A stretch of DNA of 64,000 nucleotides from positions 65,361-129,360 of the forward strand of contig NZ_FOJM01000004.1 in assembly GCF_900111825.1 (NCBI RefSeq), given 5' to 3'. The stretch comes from Pedobacter suwonensis (lineage in GTDB: Bacteria > Bacteroidota > Bacteroidia > Sphingobacteriales > Sphingobacteriaceae). The notes beneath the pieces are model-generated. The model had not been told where the DNA came from, searched no databases, and was given only the letters and a program-made list of their open reading frames with translations. Positions 43,058 through 52,002 of this stretch are shown here, piece by piece. The position numbers and the translations under genes are program-made. Numbering within the stretch: the first letter of the stretch is position 1; each line of letters starts with the position of its first letter.

Positions 43058-43924
43058 ATGAAGAAATCTATAATTATATTTTACGCATTATTGCTTTATG
43101 CACTGGTTCAACTCATTTCGTGGGGTACCTTGGTGGTGCGTTTGCAACCCAGCCGCATGACGATGATTATGGGGGAGGGTTCGGTATTTTTATTTTTGCT
43201 TGGTTTCGGTGGCTATTTTCTGCATCAATCGTTAAAACGTGAGGATAAATTACGCGAGCAACAGCAAAATTTTTTAATGTCGATTACGCATGAGTTGAAA
43301 TCTCCATTAGCAGCTATAAAACTTTCCATCCAAACCATTGTTAAAAGAGATTTGGATAAAGCGCGCCAAATTTCGTTGTTAAACAATTCTTTAAAAGATA
43401 TTGAGCGTCTGGATGATCTGGTCGAGAATATGTTGCTGGCTACTAAAATTGAAAACCGATCTTATACCTTTCCTAAAGAGGAGTTTAATTTTTCAGAGCT
43501 GGTTTATAAAATTACTGATCGGCTTCAGGTTCATTCCTGTGGCAATGAACAATTGATCAATGCCCATATTCAGCCAAATTTGCAGCTTATGGGTGACAAA
43601 TTTGCCTTATCGTCTGTTGTTACCAATTTAATAGAGAATGCAGTTAAATATTCAAGTCCCTGCGATGAGATAAATGTGCATTTAAACAAAGTGGATGGAC
43701 ATATTCAGTTTAGCGTAATTGATAAAGGGCCGGGTATTTCAGATGCCGAAAAAATGTTGATATTTGATAAGTTTTACCGCGTTGGTAACGAGAATGTCAG
43801 AAAAGCGAAAGGAACAGGTTTAGGCTTGTTTATTGTGAAAGAGGTTTTACAATACCATGATGCAGATATTACAGTAAAAGACAATCAGCCTCATGGAAGT
43901 ATTTTTGAAGTAACATTTAGTTAG
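43058..43924 (+). CDS. Sensor histidine kinase
   Basis: A 288-residue kinase with two membrane helices (about 5-27 and 40-57) and almost no periplasmic loop, suggesting membrane or intramembrane sensing. The HisKA box has H78 in SITHELKSPLAAIK. The ATP domain has the N box VTNLIENAVKYSS, G1 DKGPGIS, and G2 GTGLGLFIVKE. It is 12 bases upstream of its response regulator. Its stimulus is unknown; its place inside the heme cluster is suggestive only. Confidence 0.92.
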   Translation: MKKSIIIFYALLLYALVQLISWGTLVVRLQPSRMTMIMGEGSVFLFLLGFGGYFLHQSLKREDKLREQQQNFLMSITHELKSPLAAIKLSIQTIVKRDLDKARQISLLNNSLKDIERLDDLVENMLLATKIENRSYTFPKEEFNFSELVYKITDRLQVHSCGNEQLINAHIQPNLQLMGDKFALSSVVTNLIENAVKYSSPCDEINVHLNKVDGHIQFSVIDKGPGISDAEKMLIFDKFYRVGNENVRKAKGTGLGLFIVKEVLQYHDADITVKDNQPHGSIFEVTFS

Positions 43925-43936
43925 TTAATCTCAATT

Positions 43937-44641
43937 ATGTCACAAAAATTAAGAATTCTATTGGTAGAGGACGAGGATCACTTGTTAGATGCTATCAAAT
44001 TAAACCTCGAACTGGAGGGTTATAAAGTTCACGCCGTTAAAGATGGCAAAACCGCTCTTAAAGTTTTTAAAGAAGAACGCTTTAATCTAATTGTTTTAGA
44101 TGTAATGTTACCTGAAATGGATGGTTTTCAGGTTTGTGAAACCATACGTTTAGAGAATGCAGAAGTTCCAATCATGTTTTTAACTGCGAAGAACACTTCT
44201 GAAGACCGTGTTCTCGGTTTGAAAAAAGGTGCTGATGATTATTTGGTTAAACCATTCAACCTGGAAGAATTGATTCTTCGTGTTGGTATTCTGGTTAAAC
44301 GCAGTTTAAAATCTGACGATCTAAAAGAATTGAATTCTTACAAAATTGGTGATAAAACCATTTATTTTAACTCTTTTGAGCTGAAACATGATGATGGTAC
44401 CATCACACCCTTAACCAAGAAGGAAACCATGTTGTTAAAATTGCTTATTGAACGTAAGAATGATGCGGTTTCGAGAGAGCAGATTTTAGAAACGGTTTGG
44501 AATTATGACGTTTATCCATCAACCCGAACAATCGACAACTTTATTTTAACGTTCCGTAAATATTTCGAGCCAGATCAGAAAAATCCGGTTTATTTCCATT
44601 CCATTCGTGGCGTAGGTTACAAATTTACCGATAGTCATTAA
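43937..44641 (+). CDS. OmpR-family response regulator
   Basis: A 234-residue regulator: receiver domain (acidic pocket EDED at 11-14, phosphoacceptor D55 in IVLDVMLPEMDG, Lys in YLVKPF) followed by a winged-helix DNA-binding domain (about residues 140-234, with EQILETVWNYDVYPSTRTIDNFI). It works with the adjacent kinase. It overlaps the next gene by one base. Its targets cannot be told from the sequence. Confidence 0.94.
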   Translation: MSQKLRILLVEDEDHLLDAIKLNLELEGYKVHAVKDGKTALKVFKEERFNLIVLDVMLPEMDGFQVCETIRLENAEVPIMFLTAKNTSEDRVLGLKKGADDYLVKPFNLEELILRVGILVKRSLKSDDLKELNSYKIGDKTIYFNSFELKHDDGTITPLTKKETMLLKLLIERKNDAVSREQILETVWNYDVYPSTRTIDNFILTFRKYFEPDQKNPVYFHSIRGVGYKFTDSH

Positions 44642-45156
44642 TGTACAATAATAAGGGCAGATATGCTTTAATGGCCGTTTTCCTGCTTGCCGGATTGGTT
44701 TGTGTTTTTTACCATCAATACCAGTTGGCAGCGCTTTCGGCATTATTGATGTGTTTTGTAATCTGGAGCCATTTTAAACATGGTTCGGTTTTAATGGCTT
44801 CGAAACATTTCAAAAACAATGATTTTGGGAAGGCCAAAGCCTTGCTTGCCGAGGTTACACAACCTGAGCGTTTGGCCAAAGGCCGCAGGGGTTACTACGA
44901 ATTTATGCAGGGCAATATGGCGTTGAAGGAAGAAAACTTTGATAAGGCCGAATATCACTTTCAACTGGCAAGCCGTTTTCCGGTAGGAGGTAAGAATGAA
45001 AAATCGTACATACTGATCCACCTGGCTAATCTCGCATTGCGCAAAAAAGATCGGGAAAGAGCAGAAGCCTATACCAAAAAGGCTAAAGAACTTGCTGAAA
45101 CCCAACGTTCGAAGGATATTATTGTTAAAATTGAAAAAGAAATAGGTAAGTTATAA
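44641..45156 (+). CDS. TPR-containing membrane protein
   Basis: A 171-residue protein. Two membrane helices lie at about residues 9-43 (LMAVFLLAGLVCVFYH, LSALLMCFVIWSHF), then helix-turn-helix repeats like TPRs (HFKNNDFGKAKALLAEV, LKEENFDKAEYHFQLA, ALRKKDRERAEAYTKKA). It starts on the A of the regulator's stop codon, so it is translationally coupled to the two-component system and probably takes part in it. No family name was recognised. Confidence 0.8.
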   Translation: MYNNKGRYALMAVFLLAGLVCVFYHQYQLAALSALLMCFVIWSHFKHGSVLMASKHFKNNDFGKAKALLAEVTQPERLAKGRRGYYEFMQGNMALKEENFDKAEYHFQLASRFPVGGKNEKSYILIHLANLALRKKDRERAEAYTKKAKELAETQRSKDIIVKIEKEIGKL

Positions 45157-45178
45157 TACTAATATTGTCATTTTGAAT

Positions 45179-45224
45179 AACGAAGCACCGGTTTAGGGAT
45201 AAAAAGGTACTTCGTTTTTTTTTT
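45179..45224 (+). terminator. Intrinsic terminator after the TPR gene
   Basis: AACGAAGCACC and GGTACTTCGTT pair over 11 positions with one mismatch around a 16-base loop and run into ten T residues. This closes the kinase-regulator-TPR operon before the hemE promoter. Confidence 0.8.
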
Positions 45225-45229
45225 ATTTA

Positions 45230-45237
45230 TACCTTTG
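45230..45237 (+). promoter_or_regulatory. -7 box for hemE
   Basis: TACCTTTG matches TAnnTTTG directly after the terminator. TTCG 15-18 bases upstream may stand in for the -33 element. The leader to hemE would be about 115 bases and includes a palindromic repeat. Confidence 0.4.
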
Positions 45238-45271
45238 CAAAATTAATTTTAGACTTTTCGTCCCTTAGCAA

Positions 45272-45342
45272 ATCGTCATGCTGAATTCAATTCAGCATCT
45301 TTTATATGTTGGGCCCTGAAATGGATTCAGGGTGACGATAAG
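45272..45342. repeat. Palindromic REP-like repeat upstream of hemE
   Basis: 'Tcgtcatgctgaattcaatt' and its partner 'ggattcagggtgacgata' are inverted, with an internal perfect palindrome 'gctgaattcaattcagc'. It sits in the hemE leader and can fold strongly, so it may affect hemE expression. Confidence 0.65.
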
Positions 45343-45362
45343 TGAGATACCAAATACAAATC

Positions 45363-46388
45363 ATGAAGAATAATTTATTTTTAGACGCAGCATTTTCAAA
45401 ACAAACCGAACGCCCACCAGTATGGATGATGCGTCAGGCAGGTCGTTTTATGCCACAATATTGGGAAATTAAAAACAAATACTCTTTTTTGGAGATGTGT
45501 AAAACCCCCGAAATTGCAGCAGATGTAACAATGTTACCTGTTGATTTATTGGATATCGATGCAGCTATTTTATTCTCTGATATTTTGGTAACCGGAGAGG
45601 CAATGGGTGGCGATTTAAGTTTTACTCAAGGTGTTGGTCCTAAGTTTGCAAATCCTGTTCGGACGGCCCAGGACGTTGAAAACCTAAATATTGATTGTTT
45701 AGATAAACTGCAGTATGTTGCCGATGCAATTAAGGTAATCCAACAACGTTTAGCTGGAAATATTCCTTTAATCGGCTTTGCCGGTGCACCTTTTACGGTA
45801 ATGAGTTATTTAATTGAGGGAGGTTCTTCCAAAGATTTTAAATTAACCAAACTATTTATCCATAACCAACCAGAACTGGCACATAAACTTTTGGCTAAAA
45901 TTGCTAAAATAACGGCCGATTACCTGAATCTTCAGATTGCAGCCGGTGTTAATGCCGTTCAGATTTTTGATAGCTGGGCACTGGCTTTATCATGGAACGA
46001 TTATCAGGAGTTTTCACACCGATATATTCAGGAAATTATTGCCAATCTGAACAGACAAGATATTCCGGTAATTTCTTTCTGTAAAGGAAGTTCGGTTTTT
46101 GCTCCGATTATGGCCGAAGCTAAACCAGATGTAATTTCGGTTGACTGGAATGCTGATTTATTGAATATTAAAAATGCTTTACCAGCAGGAATTGCCGTTC
46201 AGGGGAATTTGGATCCACATATATTGTATGCTGATAAATCAGTAATCAAGGCGCAGATCCATAAACTGTTCGAGCGCATGCGCGGTACGGAAGGTTTTAT
46301 TTTTAACTTAGGTCATGGTATTATGCCTGATATTCCTTTCGATAACGTAAAATATGCAATTGACGTAGTAAAGGAGTTTAGGTTTTAA
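45363..46388 (+). CDS. hemE: Uroporphyrinogen decarboxylase
   Basis: A 341-residue enzyme converting uroporphyrinogen III to coproporphyrinogen III. The substrate loop is RPPVWMMRQAGRFMPQYW, with LFSDILVTGEAMGGDL, GFAGAPFTVMSYLIEGG and the late NLGHGIMPDIPFDNV. The ATG at 45363 gives the usual start; a GTG 21 bases upstream is less likely. It is followed closely by a toxin-antitoxin-like pair and hemJ on the same strand. Confidence 0.95.
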   Translation: MKNNLFLDAAFSKQTERPPVWMMRQAGRFMPQYWEIKNKYSFLEMCKTPEIAADVTMLPVDLLDIDAAILFSDILVTGEAMGGDLSFTQGVGPKFANPVRTAQDVENLNIDCLDKLQYVADAIKVIQQRLAGNIPLIGFAGAPFTVMSYLIEGGSSKDFKLTKLFIHNQPELAHKLLAKIAKITADYLNLQIAAGVNAVQIFDSWALALSWNDYQEFSHRYIQEIIANLNRQDIPVISFCKGSSVFAPIMAEAKPDVISVDWNADLLNIKNALPAGIAVQGNLDPHILYADKSVIKAQIHKLFERMRGTEGFIFNLGHGIMPDIPFDNVKYAIDVVKEFRF

Positions 46389-46433
46389 TCAAATCGTTTG
46401 GTTTTCGTATATTAGCTTTATAACTCAAATATT

Positions 46434-46667
46434 ATGACTGTTAGATCATTAGATGACGAGGATAAATTGCCAATTAAACAGCTAATTAGAGCAGTTAACA
46501 AGAAGATGGACGATGTGCTGAGAGTTGTTGATGCTTTAAATTTGGGCAGAACCGAGGTAAAGGCTGATGGGGTATACCGTACATTCAATAATGGAGATGT
46601 TGTTAAGATAGCTGATGGTAATTTTAAAAAAAGAACTGTTTCTGTAAAGAGAATTAAGCTTTTTTAA
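46434..46667 (+). CDS. Putative antitoxin of the zeta-like pair
   Basis: A 77-residue basic protein with no named family seen. It has a helical front (LPIKQLIRAVNKKMDDVLRVVDALN) and a small beta tail. It starts 45 bases after hemE and overlaps the toxin-like gene by one base. Its size, position and coupling suggest an antitoxin for the next gene. This is inferred from context. Confidence 0.6.
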   Translation: MTVRSLDDEDKLPIKQLIRAVNKKMDDVLRVVDALNLGRTEVKADGVYRTFNNGDVVKIADGNFKKRTVSVKRIKLF

Positions 46668-47413
46668 TGTCGCGGAAGCCTAGATTAAGGATTTTTGCAG
46701 GTCCAAACGGTTCTGGTAAAACGACATTGTTCGATTCTATAAGGTCAAGCTATTTTTCTACAAGAATTTTCATTAATGCTGATCTATTGGAAGAGGAGTT
46801 TAAAAATAAAAACTTTATAAACTTATCTGATTTTGAAATTGATGTCACAAATGATGATTTTGAATTGTTCTGTTTTCAAAATGGTCTCTTTATAAAGGCG
46901 GGTTTTGATATTAAAAGTTGGAATCTCGTTATACGGGAAAATGTTATAGTCAAAAATTCAATAGATACATCGCCTTACAACTCCTATCACTTTGCTATTA
47001 TTGCGGATTTTATCCGTTATGAGTTAATCAAAAATAAAAAATCATTTAGTTTCGAAACTGTATTTTCACACCCCTCAAAATTGAAGTTAATTGATTTGGC
47101 TCATCGCAATAATTTTAAGGTTTATCTTTATTTTATTGGTACACAAACCCCTAAAATGAATGTAGAGCGTGTAAAAGACAGAGTTTTAAAAGGAGGGCAT
47201 TTAGTTGATAGTGGTAAAATTGAGCAACGCTACTTTTTGACAATGGACTTACTGATAGACATGATTAAAAAGGCGGATCAAACTTTTCTTTGGGATAATT
47301 CTGGTAGTAAACATGATTATGTTGGCGGAATTTCTGATGGGATATTGGATCTAAAGATTACCAACATCCCAAATTGGATAGACACTTACATTTTGGATAA
47401 AATAAAACAATGA
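46667..47413 (+). CDS. Zeta-toxin-like P-loop kinase
   Basis: A 248-residue protein with Walker A AGPNGSGKTTLF at residues 11-22 and a zeta/PezT-like order of motifs: FINADLLEEEF, the KKSFSFETVFSHPSKLKLI stretch (the substrate-binding Glu in the FETVFS word), and the late RVKDRVLKGGHLV with basic residues. Zeta toxins phosphorylate UDP-N-acetylglucosamine and block cell-wall synthesis. It has an extra middle segment relative to the short chromosomal form (about residues 45-110). It overlaps both the 77-residue gene and hemJ (4 bases), so it is translated within the heme operon. Confidence 0.8.
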   Translation: MSRKPRLRIFAGPNGSGKTTLFDSIRSSYFSTRIFINADLLEEEFKNKNFINLSDFEIDVTNDDFELFCFQNGLFIKAGFDIKSWNLVIRENVIVKNSIDTSPYNSYHFAIIADFIRYELIKNKKSFSFETVFSHPSKLKLIDLAHRNNFKVYLYFIGTQTPKMNVERVKDRVLKGGHLVDSGKIEQRYFLTMDLLIDMIKKADQTFLWDNSGSKHDYVGGISDGILDLKITNIPNWIDTYILDKIKQ

Positions 47414-47970
47414 TAGAAAACTTACTGCCATACTACCAGTACTTCCTTGCTGTTCACATCGTATTTGTGATCAGCTGGATGGCTGGGCTCTTTTATATCC
47501 TAAGTCTTTTTATCTACCATACAGAAGCAAACGATAAACCCGAGCCGGAAAAAAGTATCCTCCAGAAACAGTTTGTCAAAATGGAAGCTACTTTATGGAA
47601 AATCATTGCTACTCCAGCCATGATTATTTCTGTTTTGGCTGGGGCATCGATGTTAACTTTAAATTCAGGGCTGCTTCAAGCCGATTGGATGTGGGTTAAG
47701 CTTGGCTTCGTGATCGGCCTGCTTATCTATCACTTTATTTGCCAGAACATTGTTAAACAGCTTAAAAACAATCAATACAGGCTAACCAGTTTCCAATTAA
47801 GGTTATGGCGTGAACTGGCCACCATTTTTATGATTGCCATTGTGTTTGTGGTGATTCTTAAAAATGCTATCAACTGGATTTATGGCTTAATCGGCATTAT
47901 GGGCGTGGCGATGGCGATAATGATTGCCGTAAAGCTCTACAAAAACTACCGCAAAAAACGTGGCGAATAA
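47410..47970 (+). CDS. hemJ: Protoporphyrinogen IX oxidase, HemJ type
   Basis: A 186-residue membrane protein of the HemJ (UPF0093/CopD-like) family, which oxidises protoporphyrinogen IX to protoporphyrin IX in bacteria without HemG or HemY. Four to five membrane helices are present. The conserved His in FLAVHIVFVISWMAGLFYI, the Lys in MWVKLGFVIG and the His in LIYHFICQN are where family members carry heme-ligand and catalytic residues. It begins on the TGA of the zeta-like gene. It fits the heme cluster and argues for a heme rather than siroheme-only role. Confidence 0.88.
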   Translation: MIENLLPYYQYFLAVHIVFVISWMAGLFYILSLFIYHTEANDKPEPEKSILQKQFVKMEATLWKIIATPAMIISVLAGASMLTLNSGLLQADWMWVKLGFVIGLLIYHFICQNIVKQLKNNQYRLTSFQLRLWRELATIFMIAIVFVVILKNAINWIYGLIGIMGVAMAIMIAVKLYKNYRKKRGE

Positions 47971-48281
47971 TCTTTTGCTACGAAGTTAATAGTTCAGCAA
48001 TATTTCATGTTGATTAACCTGGTCGATACGTGATTAGTGTCGCTTGAGCTGAAGTGTTATGGTTTCAAAGATCGAATCAAAAATCAAGGTGAGCGCATGT
48101 TTATGCTTTCAAAAATTATATAAAAAGCAGTATAAATAATACACATATAATTGATATTTGCATTTTTTTTGTGCTCCAAAAAATGCTTAACGGCCATTTA
48201 AAAGCACTTTGTTGATAAATATCAAAGACTCAATTTTTGTTAAGTAAACTTTAAAAAATAATTAAGAGTATCTTTGTTTTC
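47971..48281. other. AT-rich spacer without a gene
   Basis: About 310 bases after hemJ. Nothing coding or RNA-like was seen. TATCTTTG (48269-48276) just before the next start codon fits the -7 consensus and implies a very short leader. Confidence 0.4.
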
Positions 48282-48872
48282 ATGAACAACGCTCTAAAAA
48301 TCATAGTGTTATCAACCTTAATAACCAGTGCTAAAGCCCAAATTGTTAAACCGCTGTCTGCCGACTTATTATCTGCTGCCCGTACAAACTTCAACAAAAA
48401 TTTAATAAAATTGGATTCGGTTGATATCGATGATTTACCGGCTTCGGTTTATTTGTTTTCCAGAGATGGTAAAAACGAAATAGAGATTGACGGTGTTACG
48501 GTTTTAACTGACCAAAAAGAAATTATTGGCATTAAGGACATGGATCTGTCTGAAGAGTCATTGAAAAATATCAGCGAAAGATTAAAAGTTCTGGATAAAC
48601 TCCAGAAAGCCTATAGCGATGCTTCCAATGATGAATATAAGTCTAGCAAAAGAAACAAAAATAACATCGTTTTCTATGATCGCAGGTTTTTTGCAATTCT
48701 GCGCGGAATCAAAACAACCTTGAGGGATTTAAAGAAAATGTATACTGCAAATCAGAATGATAAAATGAAAACGATATCAGTTGCAGCCATGAAAAACCCC
48801 AGTATCGACTGGAAGTTTTACAGCCAACTGATAGAAGCAGAACAGGATAAGACAATAGCGCTAACCAAATAA
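48282..48872 (+). CDS. Secreted protein of unknown function
   Basis: A 196-residue protein. The N-terminus is a probable signal peptide (ALKIIVLSTLITSAKAQIV, cleavage near A18). The rest is helical and highly charged with Lys, Asp and Ser, with no recognised domain (segments DLSEESLKNISERLKVLDK and YDRRFFAILRGIKTTLRDLK). It is monocistronic, with a TATCTTTG box directly upstream and a hairpin with T run downstream. Confidence 0.6.
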   Translation: MNNALKIIVLSTLITSAKAQIVKPLSADLLSAARTNFNKNLIKLDSVDIDDLPASVYLFSRDGKNEIEIDGVTVLTDQKEIIGIKDMDLSEESLKNISERLKVLDKLQKAYSDASNDEYKSSKRNKNNIVFYDRRFFAILRGIKTTLRDLKKMYTANQNDKMKTISVAAMKNPSIDWKFYSQLIEAEQDKTIALTK

Positions 48873-48892
48873 CTTAGTTTTAATTCAAGTCA

Positions 48893-48926
48893 ACCATCTA
48901 TAGCGGAAATTATAGGTGGTTTTTTT
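48893..48926 (+). terminator. Intrinsic terminator after the 48282 gene
   Basis: ACCATCTATA and TATAGGTGGT pair with one G-U step around an 8-base loop and run into eight or more T residues, starting about 20 bases after the stop. Confidence 0.75.
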
Positions 48927-49322
48927 TATTAAACATCGGATTACAATTAATCTTAAAGATATTGCGATACCGGACCATTGATAGATTCTAAAAAAATCCT
49001 CATCTCGACTGTAGCGCAGCAAAATGGATAGCGCTTTGAACTGCGTTATTGAATCTGGTTTAAGAGCTTTTACCTCGCGGTGCCTTCAGATTCACTACAG
49101 CGCTCGAAAGGACGATACTTCGGGGCCGTTAAACGCTCTTATACATGAGTTATTTATAATGTTTTATACCATAAACATTTCTCAGAATGACAATTCCATC
49201 GTATCATCCCGATATGCAGCGAAGGAATCTTCCTGTAAATTTTGCTTCTATCTAAAGGCAAACTAAACTAACATCTCCTTCGCTGGTTATCAATTATAAG
49301 TTTGATCTACTGCGGTTTTAAC
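48927..49322. other. Gene-free stretch with REP-like words
   Basis: It contains 'catctcgactgtagcgcagc', 'tcagaatgacaattcc' and 'atcccgatatgcagcg', all of the dispersed intergenic family. An 80-residue open frame (49024-49266) is repeat-derived and unlikely to be a gene. A tRNA-like look at 49011-49040 does not hold up, because no acceptor or T arm pairs. Confidence 0.45.
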
Positions 49323-50972
49323 TTATTTATCCACCAATAAGAATGAAAGTGTTCCTTTTTGAGGCATAACTTTAAAACCAACACCGTTATCTCTTTCTGC
49401 AAAGAAACCCTTAATGGCATTTAAAGTGTATGAATGGTTGTCGAAGTCGAAAGCTAAAGCTTTTGGTTGAATTTTTTTCAATGGCAGCTTCTCCGGATAG
49501 TGAACATTTAATTCCATATACCATTTTTTTGACGGGTTATTAAGAAGTTTTATTGACATCGTCTGCTCTGTTAAATTTAATACAAACTTACCATGTTCAG
49601 TTGGCCATGTGATCTTTGTTGAATATCGACCTATATTTTCAAAAGTCGGTTGTCCACCTGTGACAGGCGTGGCTTTTCCGTTTTCATTTACCATCAAACG
49701 TAGACCGGCAGGATTTCCATCCTTTCCCCACTGAGAGCCGTCTATTACAGGCAGGGTGTAGAAAAAACTTTTGTTGATGGTTGTCACTGAATTTAAGTAT
49801 CGGTCAGGGATCTTTTCATTGAATAGGTGGATGTCGGCGATGCGCAAAGTACTTTTCTCCCACAAGATATTCATCCTATAGAATCTACTATTGTACCAGA
49901 TTGTTTTTTTATCACTATTACCCAGATCCTTTTCTACCGTAAAGGTGGTTGCCGGCGTAACTTTGTAAGTTTTGGAAAACCATTTTCCAGACTGCTCCAT
50001 CGTTTCAACCCTAACCTTCCCTTCATCTCTTAAACGGGCAATTATTGGCATTTGTATTTCAAGCCCTTTTTTCATGTTAGACCAGGTAAATGAATTTTCC
50101 TGTCCGGCCTGTGTATAATTAAAGCCCAATGCAGAATCTTTAGTAAAGGTTTCAAAAAACCAGTTGATCCAGTTTTTATTGCCACCTGCCTCGGGATATA
50201 CGGGTTCTAAAGTAACAACAGCACTTCCGTTGGCATATTGCCTGATGGGGTCACTTCCAAGCATGCGAAATACGGGTACCGGGATTTGAGCTGAAGCATG
50301 TTGGGCCGGCATGTAAGCGTTGATTTTGCTTGGATAATAAGCCTGGTTCCAATAACCGCCCCACAAGGTAAAACCATCTGTTCCAATCTGATCTTTACAG
50401 TTTGCGGTGGCAACAATTTTATATTTATTATACATGTAATTCAGGGAATGGGCATCGATAACCCAGGCTGCAACAGACCTGGGATAGTGACCAAATATTT
50501 GTTTGAAATCATTAAAATAAACATCAATTATCTTTTCCCTTTCAGCTGGTGTATAACCTACAGAAAAACCAATGTCTGAATGCCAGTCCCAGGCATATTT
50601 TCCACGCCACTTTATTCCTGCTTTTTCAATAAGGGGTTTAGGAAGTTCCCACCAGGCACCTAATTCAAATTTATCTTCTGGAAGCGCTTTAAGTAGTTTT
50701 TGATAACGCTCATCAATAAGGGCATCATACTGTAACAAAAACGTGCCACCCAGGTCGTTTTTGGTCATCAGCTTTATTTGCTCCACAACGGTTTGATAGA
50801 GCACGTCAGGTGTTACTTCTTGTTCCCGAGGTTCTATTGCCCTGATAAAATTAACGATGTTGATGATCCTTGGGCTTTTTGCTTGCTCTTGTTTTAGCTG
50901 CTGCGCAAAAGAGAAGCTAATATTGGTTAAGGATACCAAAAAAAGGTAAATAAAAATATATGATCTTTTCAT
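49323..50972 (-). CDS. Secreted PUL enzyme of unassigned family
   Basis: A 549-residue secreted protein with a signal peptide (about 1-23, ending SFAQQ). The N-terminal two-thirds looks like a (beta/alpha) barrel or NodB/GH57-like fold: PREQEVTPDVLYQTVVEQI, TFLLQYDALIDERYQKLL, FELGAWWELPKPLIEKAGI, YAWDWHSDIGFSVGYTP, VAAWVIDAHSLNYM. A beta-sandwich-like C-terminus follows. Conserved-looking acidic and His residues in the first half suggest a glycosidase or deacetylase site. It resembles the uncharacterised DUF3863/DUF3864 type, but this is from memory and not certain. It is the last gene of the SusC-SusD-lipoprotein operon, so it probably acts on the imported glycan. Confidence 0.7.
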   Translation of the reverse strand: MKRSYIFIYLFLVSLTNISFSFAQQLKQEQAKSPRIINIVNFIRAIEPREQEVTPDVLYQTVVEQIKLMTKNDLGGTFLLQYDALIDERYQKLLKALPEDKFELGAWWELPKPLIEKAGIKWRGKYAWDWHSDIGFSVGYTPAEREKIIDVYFNDFKQIFGHYPRSVAAWVIDAHSLNYMYNKYKIVATANCKDQIGTDGFTLWGGYWNQAYYPSKINAYMPAQHASAQIPVPVFRMLGSDPIRQYANGSAVVTLEPVYPEAGGNKNWINWFFETFTKDSALGFNYTQAGQENSFTWSNMKKGLEIQMPIIARLRDEGKVRVETMEQSGKWFSKTYKVTPATTFTVEKDLGNSDKKTIWYNSRFYRMNILWEKSTLRIADIHLFNEKIPDRYLNSVTTINKSFFYTLPVIDGSQWGKDGNPAGLRLMVNENGKATPVTGGQPTFENIGRYSTKITWPTEHGKFVLNLTEQTMSIKLLNNPSKKWYMELNVHYPEKLPLKKIQPKALAFDFDNHSYTLNAIKGFFAERDNGVGFKVMPQKGTLSFLLVDK

Positions 50973-51023
50973 AAATAAAATATTGGTAAAACCCTGCAGA
51001 AGCCAGTTCTGCAGGGCATTAAA

Positions 51024-51992
51024 TTAATATGCACCAAATTCGGCAAGGTGTACACTCGATGAGCTATAACTGGATAAGATAACGAATTTTACATAACGGG
51101 CATCAACGAAATCAGTTAACCATTTTTTTTGCTGATTTCTAACAGCATTGAGCGTAAACTGTGCTGCCGGCTTCCAGTTAATATTGTCCATACTGGTTTC
51201 TATACGAACGTCCTGAGGTTTACCGCCGGCACCGTCAACCTGCCTCGCAGTGAAATTTACCCCGTGCAGGGTGAGTACCTTACCCATATCTATTGTAATG
51301 TAATGGGGTGGTCCCGGGCTGGCACCCTGCCATTGCGAATGCCAAAAGCTCTGGATATTACTATCCAGTACAAATATTGCCCTTCCGTTATTTGCACCTT
51401 CGCCGTTCGCCTCCTGAGAGGAAAAATCCACAACTTTCCACGCAGAACGGTCGTAATCCGGATAATCGGCCTGATTAGGCTGTGAGCTGATTAAAAAGTA
51501 AGTGGTTTTAAGTTTCTCATTAATTTTGAAATCAGAAGATACACTTACAGGTAGCAGGTAATTTCTGAACATTTTTATTGCATTACTACCCGTCGTTTTT
51601 ACCGAAATTTTAAATGGCGAAGTGGACAGGCTTCCTTTAGGTATAACAGATTCTGTGGTACTTAACTGATAAGCACCATCAGGAAGGGGCTCATAATTTG
51701 TATTGTTTAATGTATTGTAGGTGTTTACCAAAGCATTATCTACGCTAAACCGAACCCGAATGTCATTATCCGGATAACCCATACCTCCGAAATTTGCACC
51801 ATAAACGAACGACTGGTCAACATCTTTAACTTCTAATGTTTTGCTCACAGTGCCGTTTACAGATTGAGGCATGTAAACCTGATTGTAACTGGCTTCATCC
51901 TGCTCGGGCAACATAACGGTCTCTTTACAGGAACTGGCCATCAATATTGCGCCACTCAGCATCAATATTTTTATAATTGACTTCTTTTTCAT
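51024..51992 (-). CDS. Surface lipoprotein with DUF1735 and discoidin-like domains
   Basis: A 322-residue lipoprotein. The lipobox Cys is C22 in LMASSCKET. Residues about 40-160 resemble DUF1735 (a beta-sandwich found in PUL surface proteins), and about 190-322 an F5/8 type C (discoidin) carbohydrate-binding domain (YITIDMGKVLTLHGVNFTAR, ending VHLAEFGAY). It is probably a surface glycan-binding protein encoded next to SusD, 10 bases after it. Ligand unknown. Confidence 0.82.
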   Translation of the reverse strand: MKKKSIIKILMLSGAILMASSCKETVMLPEQDEASYNQVYMPQSVNGTVSKTLEVKDVDQSFVYGANFGGMGYPDNDIRVRFSVDNALVNTYNTLNNTNYEPLPDGAYQLSTTESVIPKGSLSTSPFKISVKTTGSNAIKMFRNYLLPVSVSSDFKINEKLKTTYFLISSQPNQADYPDYDRSAWKVVDFSSQEANGEGANNGRAIFVLDSNIQSFWHSQWQGASPGPPHYITIDMGKVLTLHGVNFTARQVDGAGGKPQDVRIETSMDNINWKPAAQFTLNAVRNQQKKWLTDFVDARYVKFVILSSYSSSSVHLAEFGAY

Positions 51993-52002
51993 AATTTTTT
52001 AT

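Noticed and set aside
49011..49085. tRNA-like stretch (tagcgcag...ggatagcgc resembling a D arm)
   Set aside because: No acceptor stem, anticodon stem or T arm pairs at the right spacing; the words belong to the dispersed repeat family.
49024..49266. 80-residue open frame
   Set aside because: It is composed of REP-like repeat words and has no protein-like features.
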